From Ischnura elegans (Eukaryota > Arthropoda > Insecta > Odonata > Coenagrionidae): a stretch of DNA of 64,000 nt. A program made the position numbers and the translations under genes. The DNA lies in NCBI RefSeq assembly GCF_921293095.1, contig NC_060257.1, positions 63,992,472 to 64,056,471 on the forward strand, read 5' to 3'. The stretch's first letter is position 1, and each line of letters opens with the position of its first letter. The notes below the pieces were generated by a model. That model worked only from the letters and a program-made list of their open reading frames with translations, did not search any database and was not told where the DNA came from. Of the stretch, positions 1 through 12,200 are shown piece by piece.

Positions 1-231
1 TAACAGGAAATGCTGGAAAGCGTTCACTATCCGTGAGAAATATCGCATTATCATACAATCAGGTGTATGAAATGCAGACAGCCAACGCGTACTGTACGCC
101 GAGACCGCCAAGATCACAATATCGAATATGCTATCGATAGGAAATATCGCAAACACATTTCGACAATCGATGAGTTTTGGCGTTTGTTTGATCGGACGAG
201 TGGGATTGGAAAACATGTAAAAAAACAGAAT

Positions 232-234
232 TAG
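232..234 (+). other. In-frame stop upstream of the PDE-like start codon
   Basis: TAG eight codons before the ATG at 256, in the same frame. It supports 256 as the first possible start in this exon. Confidence 0.8.
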
Positions 235-255
235 AACAGTGTTAATGTTGTGATA

Positions 256-297
256 ATGGATGAAAGTAATAACTCTGAAAACATTTTTAAAAGTCTT
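256..297 (+). CDS. PDE-like gene, coding exon 1
   Basis: Fourteen codons beginning MDESNNSENIF and ending in frame 0 at a strong donor (CTT then gtgagt). An in-frame TAG at 232-234 fixes the upstream limit of the reading frame. Joined to exon 2 only 89 bp later. PDE10 and PDE11 have longer regions before GAF-A, so this is a short amino end. Transcription start and 5' UTR extent cannot be seen. Confidence 0.65.
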
Positions 298-3200
298 GTG
301 AGTACCCAACGCTTTAATGACGATTGTAGTTTTGGAAACGTTTTCTGTTTATATGAAGACCTGTGTAAGCTAATGGATTTTTTCAGGATCTGTTTCATAT
401 CGTCAGTTCTATAAAAAATGCAGTCACAGCTGGACACCGGAGTGAGGAGATGTGGAAAATGCTTAGCGATACGTTTGAAGTCGCGAAGAAAATAACAAGA
501 GCATCAGGTAAAAGACTCAATTTCGCCAGGGATGCCGTCCGAATTTGTTACTCTCATGTGGATTATTTTCCGATTTAGGACCAAATCACCGGGCAATAGA
601 AAGAGAAGGTGCGGGTAGATGAAAGAAACAGTTTACTTTTTAGCGACTTAGCAAAAGATACCGGTTTATGTATTAATAAATTTTGTATCCTGTTATTGCA
701 ACCTTTTTACTAATATGTGAAAAGTTTTTAGGCCGAATCTTTTCCATAGATATTCAGGTATAATTCTCACCAACTTAGATTTTTTTAATGCCTAGGACTA
801 CTATAGTACACAAAACTTGAAAGTTTTATGAACAATGGGCATCCAAGTAGATGATCAACAGTTGAAATAGATAGCCAACATTAATTTGCATTGTTTGATA
901 TGTTGGGTGATGAACTATAGCCATTAATTCACTTGAGATAGCACATTCTCCTCTTTTCTTGACAAAATTGACATTCGAAATAACAAGTGTGACTAAGTTA
1001 ACTAATGAGGGCTATGAGAGATAAGGCCCTTCCTCTTCCCCCCAAATTTGAAAAATTTTCCCCTTATTGTGACTGCCCATGGCACATCTTCTAAGGAGAC
1101 CTCCAATCTAGGGACATATATTCTCAAACACTGCGTTTTTCGATGTAAGTACATTTCAAGATTACATTACAAGATTGTAAGTACATCATAATGCCTGCTG
1201 GTACCTTACAAAGAATTTAACTGTCAGTACTATGCAAATGTAATAGATTGCTAGCTTAATGAAGTGTATGTTTTTTGATCCATTGACAGCAAAACATCAA
1301 CTATAGGCAGCTTGTATTCCTCCCAAGCACACCCCCAAAATACAGTAGCAGCCCATCTGGCTAGATGCCTGATGGGGTGCTACTTCACCTTGTTTGGGCC
1401 CATTTTCCTTCTCAGCTATTGAGTAGTGGTGACACATATTTGGGGCTCTGCTATGTTTCAAAGGAATGAGGGAAAGTAAGAATTTAAGAGTAAGCAAAAA
1501 TGAACCAATTTAGGCGAGAGCAGCTGTCTGTAGAATGTAGGAGAGTACCTTAACAATAGCAGATCAGGTTGGATATTATTGGGTAGCTTTTGGGGAACAA
1601 GTTAAAAAAACTTTTCTTTGTTTTTAGCTGGTTTAGCGGAAATACAGGCGACAGTGTTAAAATTTTGGCAGGGAGAGGATTAAAAATTATTTTAAATGAA
1701 AAGGCGCTTCTGCTTCTAAGCTTCAGTCAGTAGTCACTACTGGAAAAGTAGTGCTTGGTGGTTCAGGTAGCCTGTGTTTACTGTGGAAGCAAAGGTTGTG
1801 GGGGGTGGGTTCCATATGGGAGTGAGGGGACTCTATTACTGATGTGGATTGTTACTGCCACTGCTGATGGGTGTTGGCAAATGGAGTTGCTCACTATAGT
1901 CCAAAATTGCAATTAATTGAAAGAATTCGGTAGATGGAGGGTAATTACCAGGTTTGATGAAAAAATTTCTTCATCATTCAGCCATTTCTTCATAATTTTA
2001 AAATATGAAACTACGTATAAAGGTGTTCTCAGACTGACCCTGCAATAAGTTGTATGTATGTAATGTCTTTTATTTTTTACCACAACTTCAACAACTAGCT
2101 GGTTTCTCACTGCCAGTGATTTTCAAAGTTTACTAACCCCTCATGAGCAGGGATGCCGACTTCAAAAATATTGGGTGGCCCAAACCGGGGATCTTGCCCT
2201 GGGAAATTTTATAAGCAATGAGTTTTTTAAGCATTTTAGAAGAGTCATATGATCAAAATTAGTACACTGTTAACTTGAATCTTGATATCTGGACACTCCG
2301 GGGAAAATTGACAAGCCTGACACATTTTTTCCTCACACCCATAACAAATTTTATAGGGGGCTCGGGCCCCCTCAGGCCCCATGGAGTCGGCACCACTGCT
2401 CATGAAGTTTATTTGTGGCTTTTTAATAGTTATCCAAGCTTCTTCATGATGGTATTGCATTAGAGGCCCTGATTATGATCACGGAATCTATTTTTGAGAC
2501 TTTTATAGTGAATGAGATATGATTCAAATTAAAGTGAGAGATATTAATTAGCTGCATCCACCAGGAAAAGATTATGTAGTTATTTATTCTCGTAAGATTT
2601 GTCACTCTCTCTCTTAGTCTCTTAACAATTGTTTTCTGTTACAGGCAGGACTAGTGGGCAAAGGCAATAGCTGATACATAAAATGAATTGGTTACATATC
2701 TCATCCATGATTAAAAATTAAATACCTATATCAATTTTTCATGTTAAATGTTCTCTTTCCAGATATTCGTCTCTATTATGTTGATGGAAACATGGAAGAA
2801 ATCACCTTGGAATATGATGACAAATGGGACAAACCTGGGGAGCGTCTGCAATGGAAAGTTGGTATGTGTGACTATAATTGACATCTTTGAATGCTAATGA
2901 CTTTTCAAACAAGTATTTATAAATGCAAAGAGTTGCTAGCTTAAGTTAAACTGAATAAGATTTATACCTTTTCATATTAGGGAGATTTTTTTCTTTATGA
3001 AAATTGTTAAATACATATATTATCTCTGTAAGGCATTTACGTGCTGTAGATACATTTAAATTTGAATTGTTTCGAAAAGATAAGTACGAGGCAGTCTACC
3101 TTGGAGTAATTCTGTGTATATATTATGTTCAGTTTTTCTCGCCAATTAAAAAAAATACCAGTGTTAGAGTTAGAAAGGTAAGGAGACCCAAATTTTTTCA

Positions 3201-6200
3201 GTTCTTCAATCTGTTGCCTAATTTTTGAGCACATCGTGGTGTAGTGGGAGTAAAGAATGCTTTTTATTTCATTTTTATTATTCTGATGTTCTAAGCAACG
3301 ATATTTTGATTTTTTCCAAAAAATAAGATGTACGATAGCTTCATGATCTGCTTAATTGAAGCTAGGTATATAGCATCACAGGGTCAAGGTGTTGGAACAG
3401 CAGTGATCATAAATGAATGTTTCAGATAACTTTTCACATTAATAATGTTTGCTGAGTGAATGCAATGCATTGTTTTTTGTATATCCTGAGTAATTTAAAA
3501 TAAAATTGAAAGGCCATAATGATGCCTAAGCAAATGCCATCATTATACAGGGTGTTCGAAAAAAAGTGTCTATTACTTTTAGAGTTGGTAGTACCCAACA
3601 AAACTAGAAAAAAAATACATAAACCTTGGTCGAGAAACGCATTTACTTTCTGAGTTATGTACATTTGTTCATTGGGGGCAATTGAAGGCAATAGTCTATG
3701 CCACCACTGTCAACAATGTCTAGACACTGCAAGGCCTCTTCACTGCATGCTAGAATTTACAACATGAACTGGGTTTATTTTAAAGAGTGCGTGACTTGTT
3801 ATGCCGAAAGGCAGAGGGATGCATTGCTAAGGACGGATGTCACGTCAAGCACCTCCTATGAATGGACGTAGGGGGAACATATCCTGCGAACAAGTGTACT
3901 GTAGGTTGCAGAAAGCATGCGTTTCCGGGCCGGACATCTTCAGCTGCCGTGAACAACTATAATACTCAGAAGGTACCTATGCCTTTCTGGACCAAGGTTT
4001 ATTGGATTTTTTTTCTTTTTTTTGTTGGGTACTACCATCTCTCAAAATATTGGACCCTTTTTTTGAGCAACCCTGTGTACATGATTAACAATTATATGAT
4101 CACTATATTTACGTCCAATGCAATGGAGTAGAGTTTAAGAAATAAAATCTGCGCGGAAATGCTCATATCAATATACGTATACCGATGGAGTGGTAGCTCT
4201 CGACGCGCATACGCCGAGTTGTGAAGGCACCCTATAGTCTGTATACCGTAAGGTGGCGCACGGGCCCGCGAGCTACCTGAGTCGGTCCGCGAGCGCCGTG
4301 GCGAGGAAAGGACCGACCATAAAAACTCTATGGTACCGGCTCAGGTAGCTGGTACACGGGCCTGCGAACCACCTGAGTCGGTCCGCGAGTGCCGAAGGAG
4401 GAAAACACCGACCATACAAACTATGGGACCGACTCAGGTAGCCGGCGCGCCACTCTACGGCATACAGACTATAATTGACGGTCTCAACCATCGCACGGAA
4501 GTTGATAATGCCACGAGGTCCTGCCGGGCGGGCCACCGCTTTTCGCGTCTCGCTTCGGTCTCGCGTGGTTTATTGTTTACAGTCATGTATGAACGATTCC
4601 TTTCTTCAATGAGCGATTCTCCCTGAACGAGTACATGAATCGGAACTCTAATGACGTCAACAGCTTATGAAAAGTGGGCGGAATTTTTTTCAAACGTACG
4701 AGAGAATGTCAGAGTGAAGAAGATTATTTTGTCGTTACTTATCTTTTCCCCCATCTACCCGATTAAAAAAATATATTGCGATTTCGCGTCTGAGAGATTG
4801 CTTTTAGCGGTCACAAGGCCAGTTTTAATTGGAATGTTCAGGGTGGGAAGTTGTGGTTATGCACCTCGAAATCCAAGGGAAGAATAAAATATTTAATGGT
4901 TCTAATAGTTTATCATTTTGAAACTGAACGTCCGCTATGCATAGACACACCATTGCATCCTAGTTCTGGGCATCTTTACGCAGAATTTACTCCCCAAGTA
5001 TGCCACCCGTTTTACGTATACGAATTTGTCTACTAGGGGATCTAAATAACTCTTCGTTTACCATATACTTTGAGGAATGCATTCATTATTGTCAACACCT
5101 CCCAGGATCTTTCTCTCCTTCCAAAAATGCCTGAATCCGCTTCTGCATTCGGAAATACTGTCTTTGATTTTGACGATTGTAAAATCTGAGGAAAACAGAT
5201 GTATTTTTTTAAAATTCAAAATGATAAACATCTCCAAATTCCACGAAGTTTCGCATAATTTCATCAATGTCTGCATGAAATAAATTAGTTAATGTAACAC
5301 TGGGAACACCCTGGCGAATAATATGGGTAAACTTTCCTTGGGATTCCCACCGGTTTAAATACCTCGTCAGACTGCCGAATGAAACGACATTCAGCAACCC
5401 TGAAGATGAGCCCCGAATCGGAACTCGAAACGTCGGCAAAAAAAGAGTATTTACCACAACACTGTGGTTGCCAACGTGGATGTACTTAATAGCCGTTTGT
5501 CTTGTCGGTCGCCAGAAATATGATCACAGCAGTTTTTCAGGAAACATTTTTAACGATTCTATGTCATTTCCTCTCATCCGATTTTGAAGAAGCTCTCTAA
5601 AATGGGCGCCAATATCTTTGCAGTAATAAGCAAAAAACCTGTATACCGAAAAAATATTATATCCAGAACTTTAGGCCCCTATTAGCCGAGGCAACCAGAC
5701 GCGCAACCGGTGGCGCGTCCGGTGGAAATGGTCAGTCGCGGGGCATAGAATCAAATGAGTCCTATTAGCCGAGGCAACCAGACGCGCCACCAGACTTTCC
5801 ACCGAAACCAGTCGCCTGAGCCCCGCAACCGCGCCTTCCACTTTGGCCTGAGGCCCGTATCCAGAAACCTCACTACTGCTAGATACGTCATCAGATGATG
5901 ACGTAGCCGCTGTAGCGGCCGAGCACCGCTACGGGCACCGCTGCAAAAGTCTAGTGAGGTCCATGGCACACTACTCGCTACAAGTAATATGGCCGCCGGG
6001 TTTCGTCTGCTTATCGTCTCGCATTTATTATTAATAATTATTGATGTTTAAAGGGCTATAAGCTCATGATAATTATTTATTATTACTTAAAAAGATAGTA
6101 AGAATGCTTCAATAACCATATTTTATCCTAATGAGTAAATATTTTACCTAATTTAACTACCAATAAATACTGTCAACAATACCGTGATGAAACCTCTTAG

Positions 6201-9200
6201 GATTCACCGTTTTATTTGCAATTAACTTCTAAACGGGCCCTGTCATGCCTTGAAAACCATTTATAATTAAATACAAATAAATTAGGGACACAATAATGTC
6301 TCGCCTTGATGCTTTTGAAATACTTTTTTACGAAAAATAACCATTGTCAACGCAACTATGCTGAAACCTCGTCGACTTTGCCATTCTAATAGCTATTAAC
6401 TTTGGTATAGACCGTGGCTTTCCTTGAAAACCATTAATATTATATATATATATATACGTGCCCAAATAAAGTTGCAATCACCAGCTTTGTGTCTCTGATA
6501 TCCAAAATTTGCGTAAAATACTTAAAGCGACAAAGTCGTCTTCCAGTCAGCTACGTCCATTCTCAGTTACTGCTAGTTTGAATAATTTCAGTTCCGAGCC
6601 ATTGAAAACCATGTTCAATTACGTGAAAACTTACCTATAATGATTTATGCCGTCACAAAAATGATGAGTTAAAGTTTAAGGGAAAGGTCGATGGAAATGG
6701 CATATTGCTTCTCAGTCCGTTTACAATAGCACATGATATTCATCTCATAATGAATGTCACGTAAATCTTTGGACGTTGCAATACAATACATGTATCTATT
6801 ATATCACCTCAAAGTCTAAAATATCCAACTATACCAATGCAATCGACAGTTGTACGAGTATATTTGTCAACCACAATGACGAATTGCGCAAATGACACCA
6901 AGGATTATTCAGCAATAAATACCACCACAAGAATTACTGAGTTCACAAACTTGTATTTATTAACGTCGTAAAACTCACTTTCAATTCAACAAATAAAATG
7001 ATCACACTTTACAAGAACACTTGTCCAAAAAAAAGTACTCACGAAGAAAATCAACATCAACACGACACGTACTGTTACTTCACAAATCTAATTAACACAA
7101 ATTGCAAATAAAATTGTCCAGGAAATGTTCACACGAAGAAAATCGGGAGCGAATACACTAACTGTAACTTCACAAATCAAATTACACATACATTGCGGAC
7201 ACAAGAAGTCGGTAATTAGAGCGAAACATCGGCAGCGACGACCCGTACAACTTAATAACGGCACTATTTTAAAAAAATGCTCACTTTCCTTTCATTCCGC
7301 ATTGTCAACAATAATTGCAACAGATGAAACATTTTATTTAAAAAATCATCAATAAAGTCAGCACCGAAACTAGGGTGTCCTGAACAAAACTTGATGAGGT
7401 TACTCTTTTCCGCCCAGATTGGTGCATTTTCGGGGTGCGGGGTCTGGGGCATCGGCCGGCTTTCCCCGGCGGCAGAGCCGCCGAGGCCAGCCGGCAATCA
7501 CCGGCGATCGACACTAGTCGAGACACTTATGGTACACGTCGCGAGATTTCTGAACACGAAGATTTATCAGCATGTACCAGCTGGTTCTCAATGATAACTT
7601 TGCCGATTTAAAGGGACACTTTTCACATAATGAACGGAACCAGATTCACAGAAGAAACTTGAAGAACCAAGAAAATCCCATGGAACCGAGAATAAATTCC
7701 GTGTGAGATACCGCATCTCCTAAGACATCTTATTTCCACGAACACCACTAAAAAAGAGAAATTATATCAATAATTTCCATTCAGATTTTAAGAACAAGAC
7801 AAAAGATTCTCCGCTGAAATTTCACAAATCACGGCCTAATAATGTGCTTACCTTCGTTACGCCATCGTGCCGATTAAAATTCAACCTCCACCTTCTTCCA
7901 TGCCATAGCCTTTAAAGAAAGACTCACAGCATTGGTTTTCTTGCACTCAAATACAACTTTCCTATCAATAATTAGTTTTAAAATCAAACTCTTCTTCTAC
8001 GCCGAGATTCTTCTTCCAACCCGTTTCCATTTTGCTTACAAACAAAGTCGCGTTGCGATATTCGTTATTCAATTGTCGCCCTTAGTTCCTCTCAAAGCCC
8101 GCATAGTAGGGACTCAAAATGTCGCTAAATTCGTCTACGTCATCAATCCAGCCCAAAATAAATGTGGCAACACTGCCCCCACCCATTTGGAGCGTTTTGG
8201 AGTAGTGAGGTTTCTGGATACAGCATTCAGCGGTGCGCGCCGCTACAAGCTGAAGCATGGTTTCTGGATACGGCCCTCAGAATCGTCCCGGGGCATTGGA
8301 GTATATGTAGCCTATTAGCCGAGGCAACCAGACGCGCAACCGGTGACTGAATATTGCATGCGCGCGCATCATCCTGCCCTGACCACGACGCTACAGGCAG
8401 ATTATCGACACGGTAAAATGAATTATAAAAATGATATAGTGTGTTTTCCATGTATCCAAAAAGGTAATATCAAAGCTAGATGTCCAAAACGGGGGTGTTC
8501 AATATGTAAACGAACTAATCGTTCAGAAAATGACTGCTTTTTACGAGGAAAATGTTGTAAAATGTGAAAGAAAACGAATCATGATAAAAACATTGTTCTT
8601 TTTTAGAAATAAGGATTCGTCAAATGAAAAAGGGTATAATATATAGGAACAGAAAGTCAAGAGGAAGTTAAGTAGCATTTTTAGCTTAATCTGCGTCTTA
8701 TCTTAGTAGCAAAAATACATTTGAATTTGTAATGGATAGCGGAGCGACAAACCATATGGTTAATTCCACAGAAATAGTAGAAAATTTGCGTCCATGTAAT
8801 GATAAGTTTAAGGTTGCTAAGAAATATGCGAGTATGTTAGTCAATGGAGTAGGAAGTCTAGAAATGAATAAACGTAAACTAAAAGAGGGGTATGTGTACC
8901 TGAATTATCTAAAAATTTAATGTCAGTTTCTGAAATCACAGAAAATAATGGAAATGTATTATTTACAAAGGATAGCATTAAAATATTAGTAGTTGAAATA
9001 CAAATACCAAAACAAAATATTGTAATAGAAGGGAAGAAAGGTTCAAATGGATAGTTTGTAGTTGACTTAAACGAAACCGAAGCCATGTTAACTCAAGCAG
9101 TTAATTTAGGTATGGAATGGCTCAGAAAAATGGGTCATTTAAATTTTAACCTTAAAAAATTTTCATCACTATGTCGTGGTGTACTTTAAGAAATTGCAAG

Positions 9201-12200
9201 GACAAATGGCAGTAAGTTTAGTTCTGTTTGCGTGAATGCTAAACGAACCAGATTCCCATTTAAAACTGAAAGAATGAGAGCAAATAGAATTTTGCAAATA
9301 ATTCACACTGATGTTTGCGATCCATTTGAGACAGAGACTCGCGATAGTAAAAGGCATTTCGTATCATTTATAGATGATACGATACATTATGTAAAACTAG
9401 ACCAGACCTTGCATTTTCGGTTAATTTTGAGAGCAGATTCATGGAAAACCTGTCAAAGAAGTTAAAGAGAATTTGAAGAGGACAATGAGATATCTACAAG
9501 GAACACAAGGGTTGGGAATGCATTTCCGCACAACAGAAATGGAAGAGCAAATAAAGCTGCAAGCATATGCATAGTGACTCAGACTTTGCAGGAGATCTGT
9601 CTGAAAGAAAAAGTACATCAGGATATGTAATTTTGTTCGGTGGTGTGCCAATCCTGTGGTGCTCATACAAACTAAGCGTTGTGGCACTATCCTCAAATGA
9701 AGCAGAATTTATTGCAGCATCTGAGTGCTGTCAAGAAAAAAAATGCTAAGGCTTTAATTGGGGAGTTGACAGGCAAACCAGTATTTGTAAATTTAAATAT
9801 AGACAATCAGAGTACAATAAAAATGATACAATATGATCAGATGAGTAGGAGAACAAAACACATTGAGGTGAGGTACAGATTTATAAGTTGGGAGTATTCG
9901 GAAGGATTATTTGATTTACAGTTTTGTCTCCCAGAAAATCAAGTGGCCGACATTCTAACGAAACCGTTGTTAAATGTAAAGTTTGAAAGATTCAGGAATT
10001 TCATTCTCACGTGTAATGAAACAAATATTTTATTTAAAAATTTCAGTGATTACTAGAATATTTTATTGTGCTAATGAATGAGATTATTTTAATTGAGCAA
10101 TGTTAATGAATTTACACTCCTGATGTTTATTTGGAGACTGTTTATGAAAGTAGAATTAAGTTTTAAAAATTGCCAAGATTAATGTAAAATGTCATTATTA
10201 TTGCAACTACTGCTGTGCGCAGGGTAAAATTTAAAACCGATATTGGTGGCGCCACCGGTGTCCTGGGCGGAATAAACCCGAGCAACCAGACGCGCCACCG
10301 GTTGCGCGTCTGGTTGCCTCGGCTAATAGGGGCCTTACTGTTGCTAATTCTTGGATCTGTTGACAGATGAAGCACCAGTCGTTGTGGCCAAGGCTTTGCG
10401 GAGCACGAAAGAACTCGGAAGCGATCAGCAATCGGATAAATCTTCGAGGGAAGAACCCAGAGGTGAGTGTTATTATGCTTTTTTAATGTAATGCAACAGC
10501 TCTGATGAGAGGATCATTAAGTAAGAATTCATCATCATCATGATCATTCAGTCAACAATCCTAAGACTGGGTTGACGCTGCTCTCTATTCCTCTCTCCTA
10601 TCCGCTAGCCTATATTGCGACGTATTTCTTCTCTTTTATGCCCTTTAAGGGCCATCCATTGATGACGTGAGGCGTTTAGACGGGACGAGGGGGTCAAGAC
10701 GATTCTCACCCAATCTCACGTGGGGGAAGGAGGGGGCCCTGGAAAGTATGAAGTAATTTTCTTCCTCAAGAAACAATGTAAAATCACGAAAAAACTAGGT
10801 TTCATTGATGAAAACGTGTTTCTTTATTAAAATATGACTAAATTCTACTCAATGATATTTACCGCAGTTATGCGAGCGCCAGAACAAGGCGCAGTAGCTC
10901 TTCAATGGTTTAACTACCGGCCAGCCAAAAGGTGGCTCCATATTTTTGACTCTATATATTGTGACATGGCTTCAAATTATTTAATTTCAATCAAAAAATT
11001 GTTTTTTTTAATAAATCCAACGCAATAAAGCATAGATTAATGTATTTAGACTGAAAATACGCATTTTAAACAATCTTTCGTGCAGTGGTGTAGCCAGGGG
11101 GTCCGGATCCCCCCCGAAATATAAAAACCCAACTATTTTCCTTCTTGAAAAAACAAATTATTGAAAAATCATGAATTTACAAAATATTTCTTTAGCAAAG
11201 TAAATTTTTTCGATCATGAAAAGTGCTAACATTAGTTAAAAACCCATTACTAAGTACCCTGTTTTTAAAAAAAATTCCCCCCCCTGGTTTTGGACCCCCC
11301 GAAAGAAATTCCTGGCTACGCCAGTGCTTACGTGAGATTTGAGGGAAGGGGGTGGAGCCAAATCTCGGTAAGGGGGTTCCAAAACTCGCCAAAATCACCT
11401 CACGTAATTATTGGACGCCCCCTTGTAACCTATCCTATGTTACTCATTCGGGGCTGCCCCTTGCCCTTCTTTCCTTCAACATGTCCTTCTACGATTGTTT
11501 ACATCAGGCCAATATTGCGTCAGAAGAGGCTATTTTCCTTCCCGAATCTCGACATTGAGGAAATATTCTAAGGTCGTCTGACTAAAAAAAAAAGAAATGA
11601 AAATGGGAAAGCTAGAGGCAATCATAAACAGCAACTCCATCGGAGTAGTCGGTCCTGAAAAAGCACGGAGACATGGCAATCCGCGTCCTCCTACTAATTG
11701 TTGGTATCTTGGCGACTGGAAAACTGTCTCATTGTGCGAATACTGACTATATTCGACTTGATCTGAGTCATTTTAGAGGGGGCAATGCAACTTCTCTGAC
11801 CCGCGGTTACCCTCGAAGGACCGCTCCCGAACCTCAGTCAGAGAAGGCAGTCATACTCTGCACCGGTGTCCCGTACCCCAGCGACACATTCTGCGACCTC
11901 CGGAATTATTACAATAGCACCTTGTGGAGGAATAGATTTGCACCGGACATTTACGACGCGATCATCGTGTACGCTCATCCCCGGAGAGCTGGTGTCACAT
12001 GCAAAGTATATTTCGAGAAGGGGGAAGCTGAAGAGAACCCGCTTCGTCTTTCGTACTCAAGATTCGACTGTTACGGCAGCATCGGTGATTCGCGAGCGCC
12101 GGTGTTCCAATTGGCCGAAGCCTCCCGATTGATTATTGTCCAGCGCAAGCCAGACCAACATGGTTTTCGTTGCGAAATGGAATTCAACAATAAGGGCAGT

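Larger units (their letters stand above)
2862..10366 (+). other. Intron 3 of the PDE-like gene
   Basis: Mostly mobile DNA: a foldback element (3546-4079), a GC-rich miniature element (4233-4473), a Penelope-type motif near 5398-5440 and the large inverted-repeat element 5674-10334 with a copia remnant. Nothing is recognised in 2862-3545, 4474-5390 and 5460-5673. Confidence 0.7.
10529..11540 (-). mobile_element. LINE 3' end on minus, split by another element
   Basis: TCATCATCATCATGATCATT at 10529 and the following 110 bp resemble the LINE tail at 40146-40260. 11440-11535 resembles 40310-40400 (ACTTGTCCTTCGACGATTGT-like). The two halves are separated by the inverted-repeat element 10649-11422. 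Confidence 0.5.

Noticed and set aside
4273..4626. Overlapping GC-rich open frames on both strands
   Set aside because: They arise from the inverted-repeat element at 4233-4473 and resemble no protein.
7391..7594. GC-rich patch as a possible promoter or CpG island
   Set aside because: It is inside the large inverted-repeat element, no gene starts from it, and no core promoter motif is seen.
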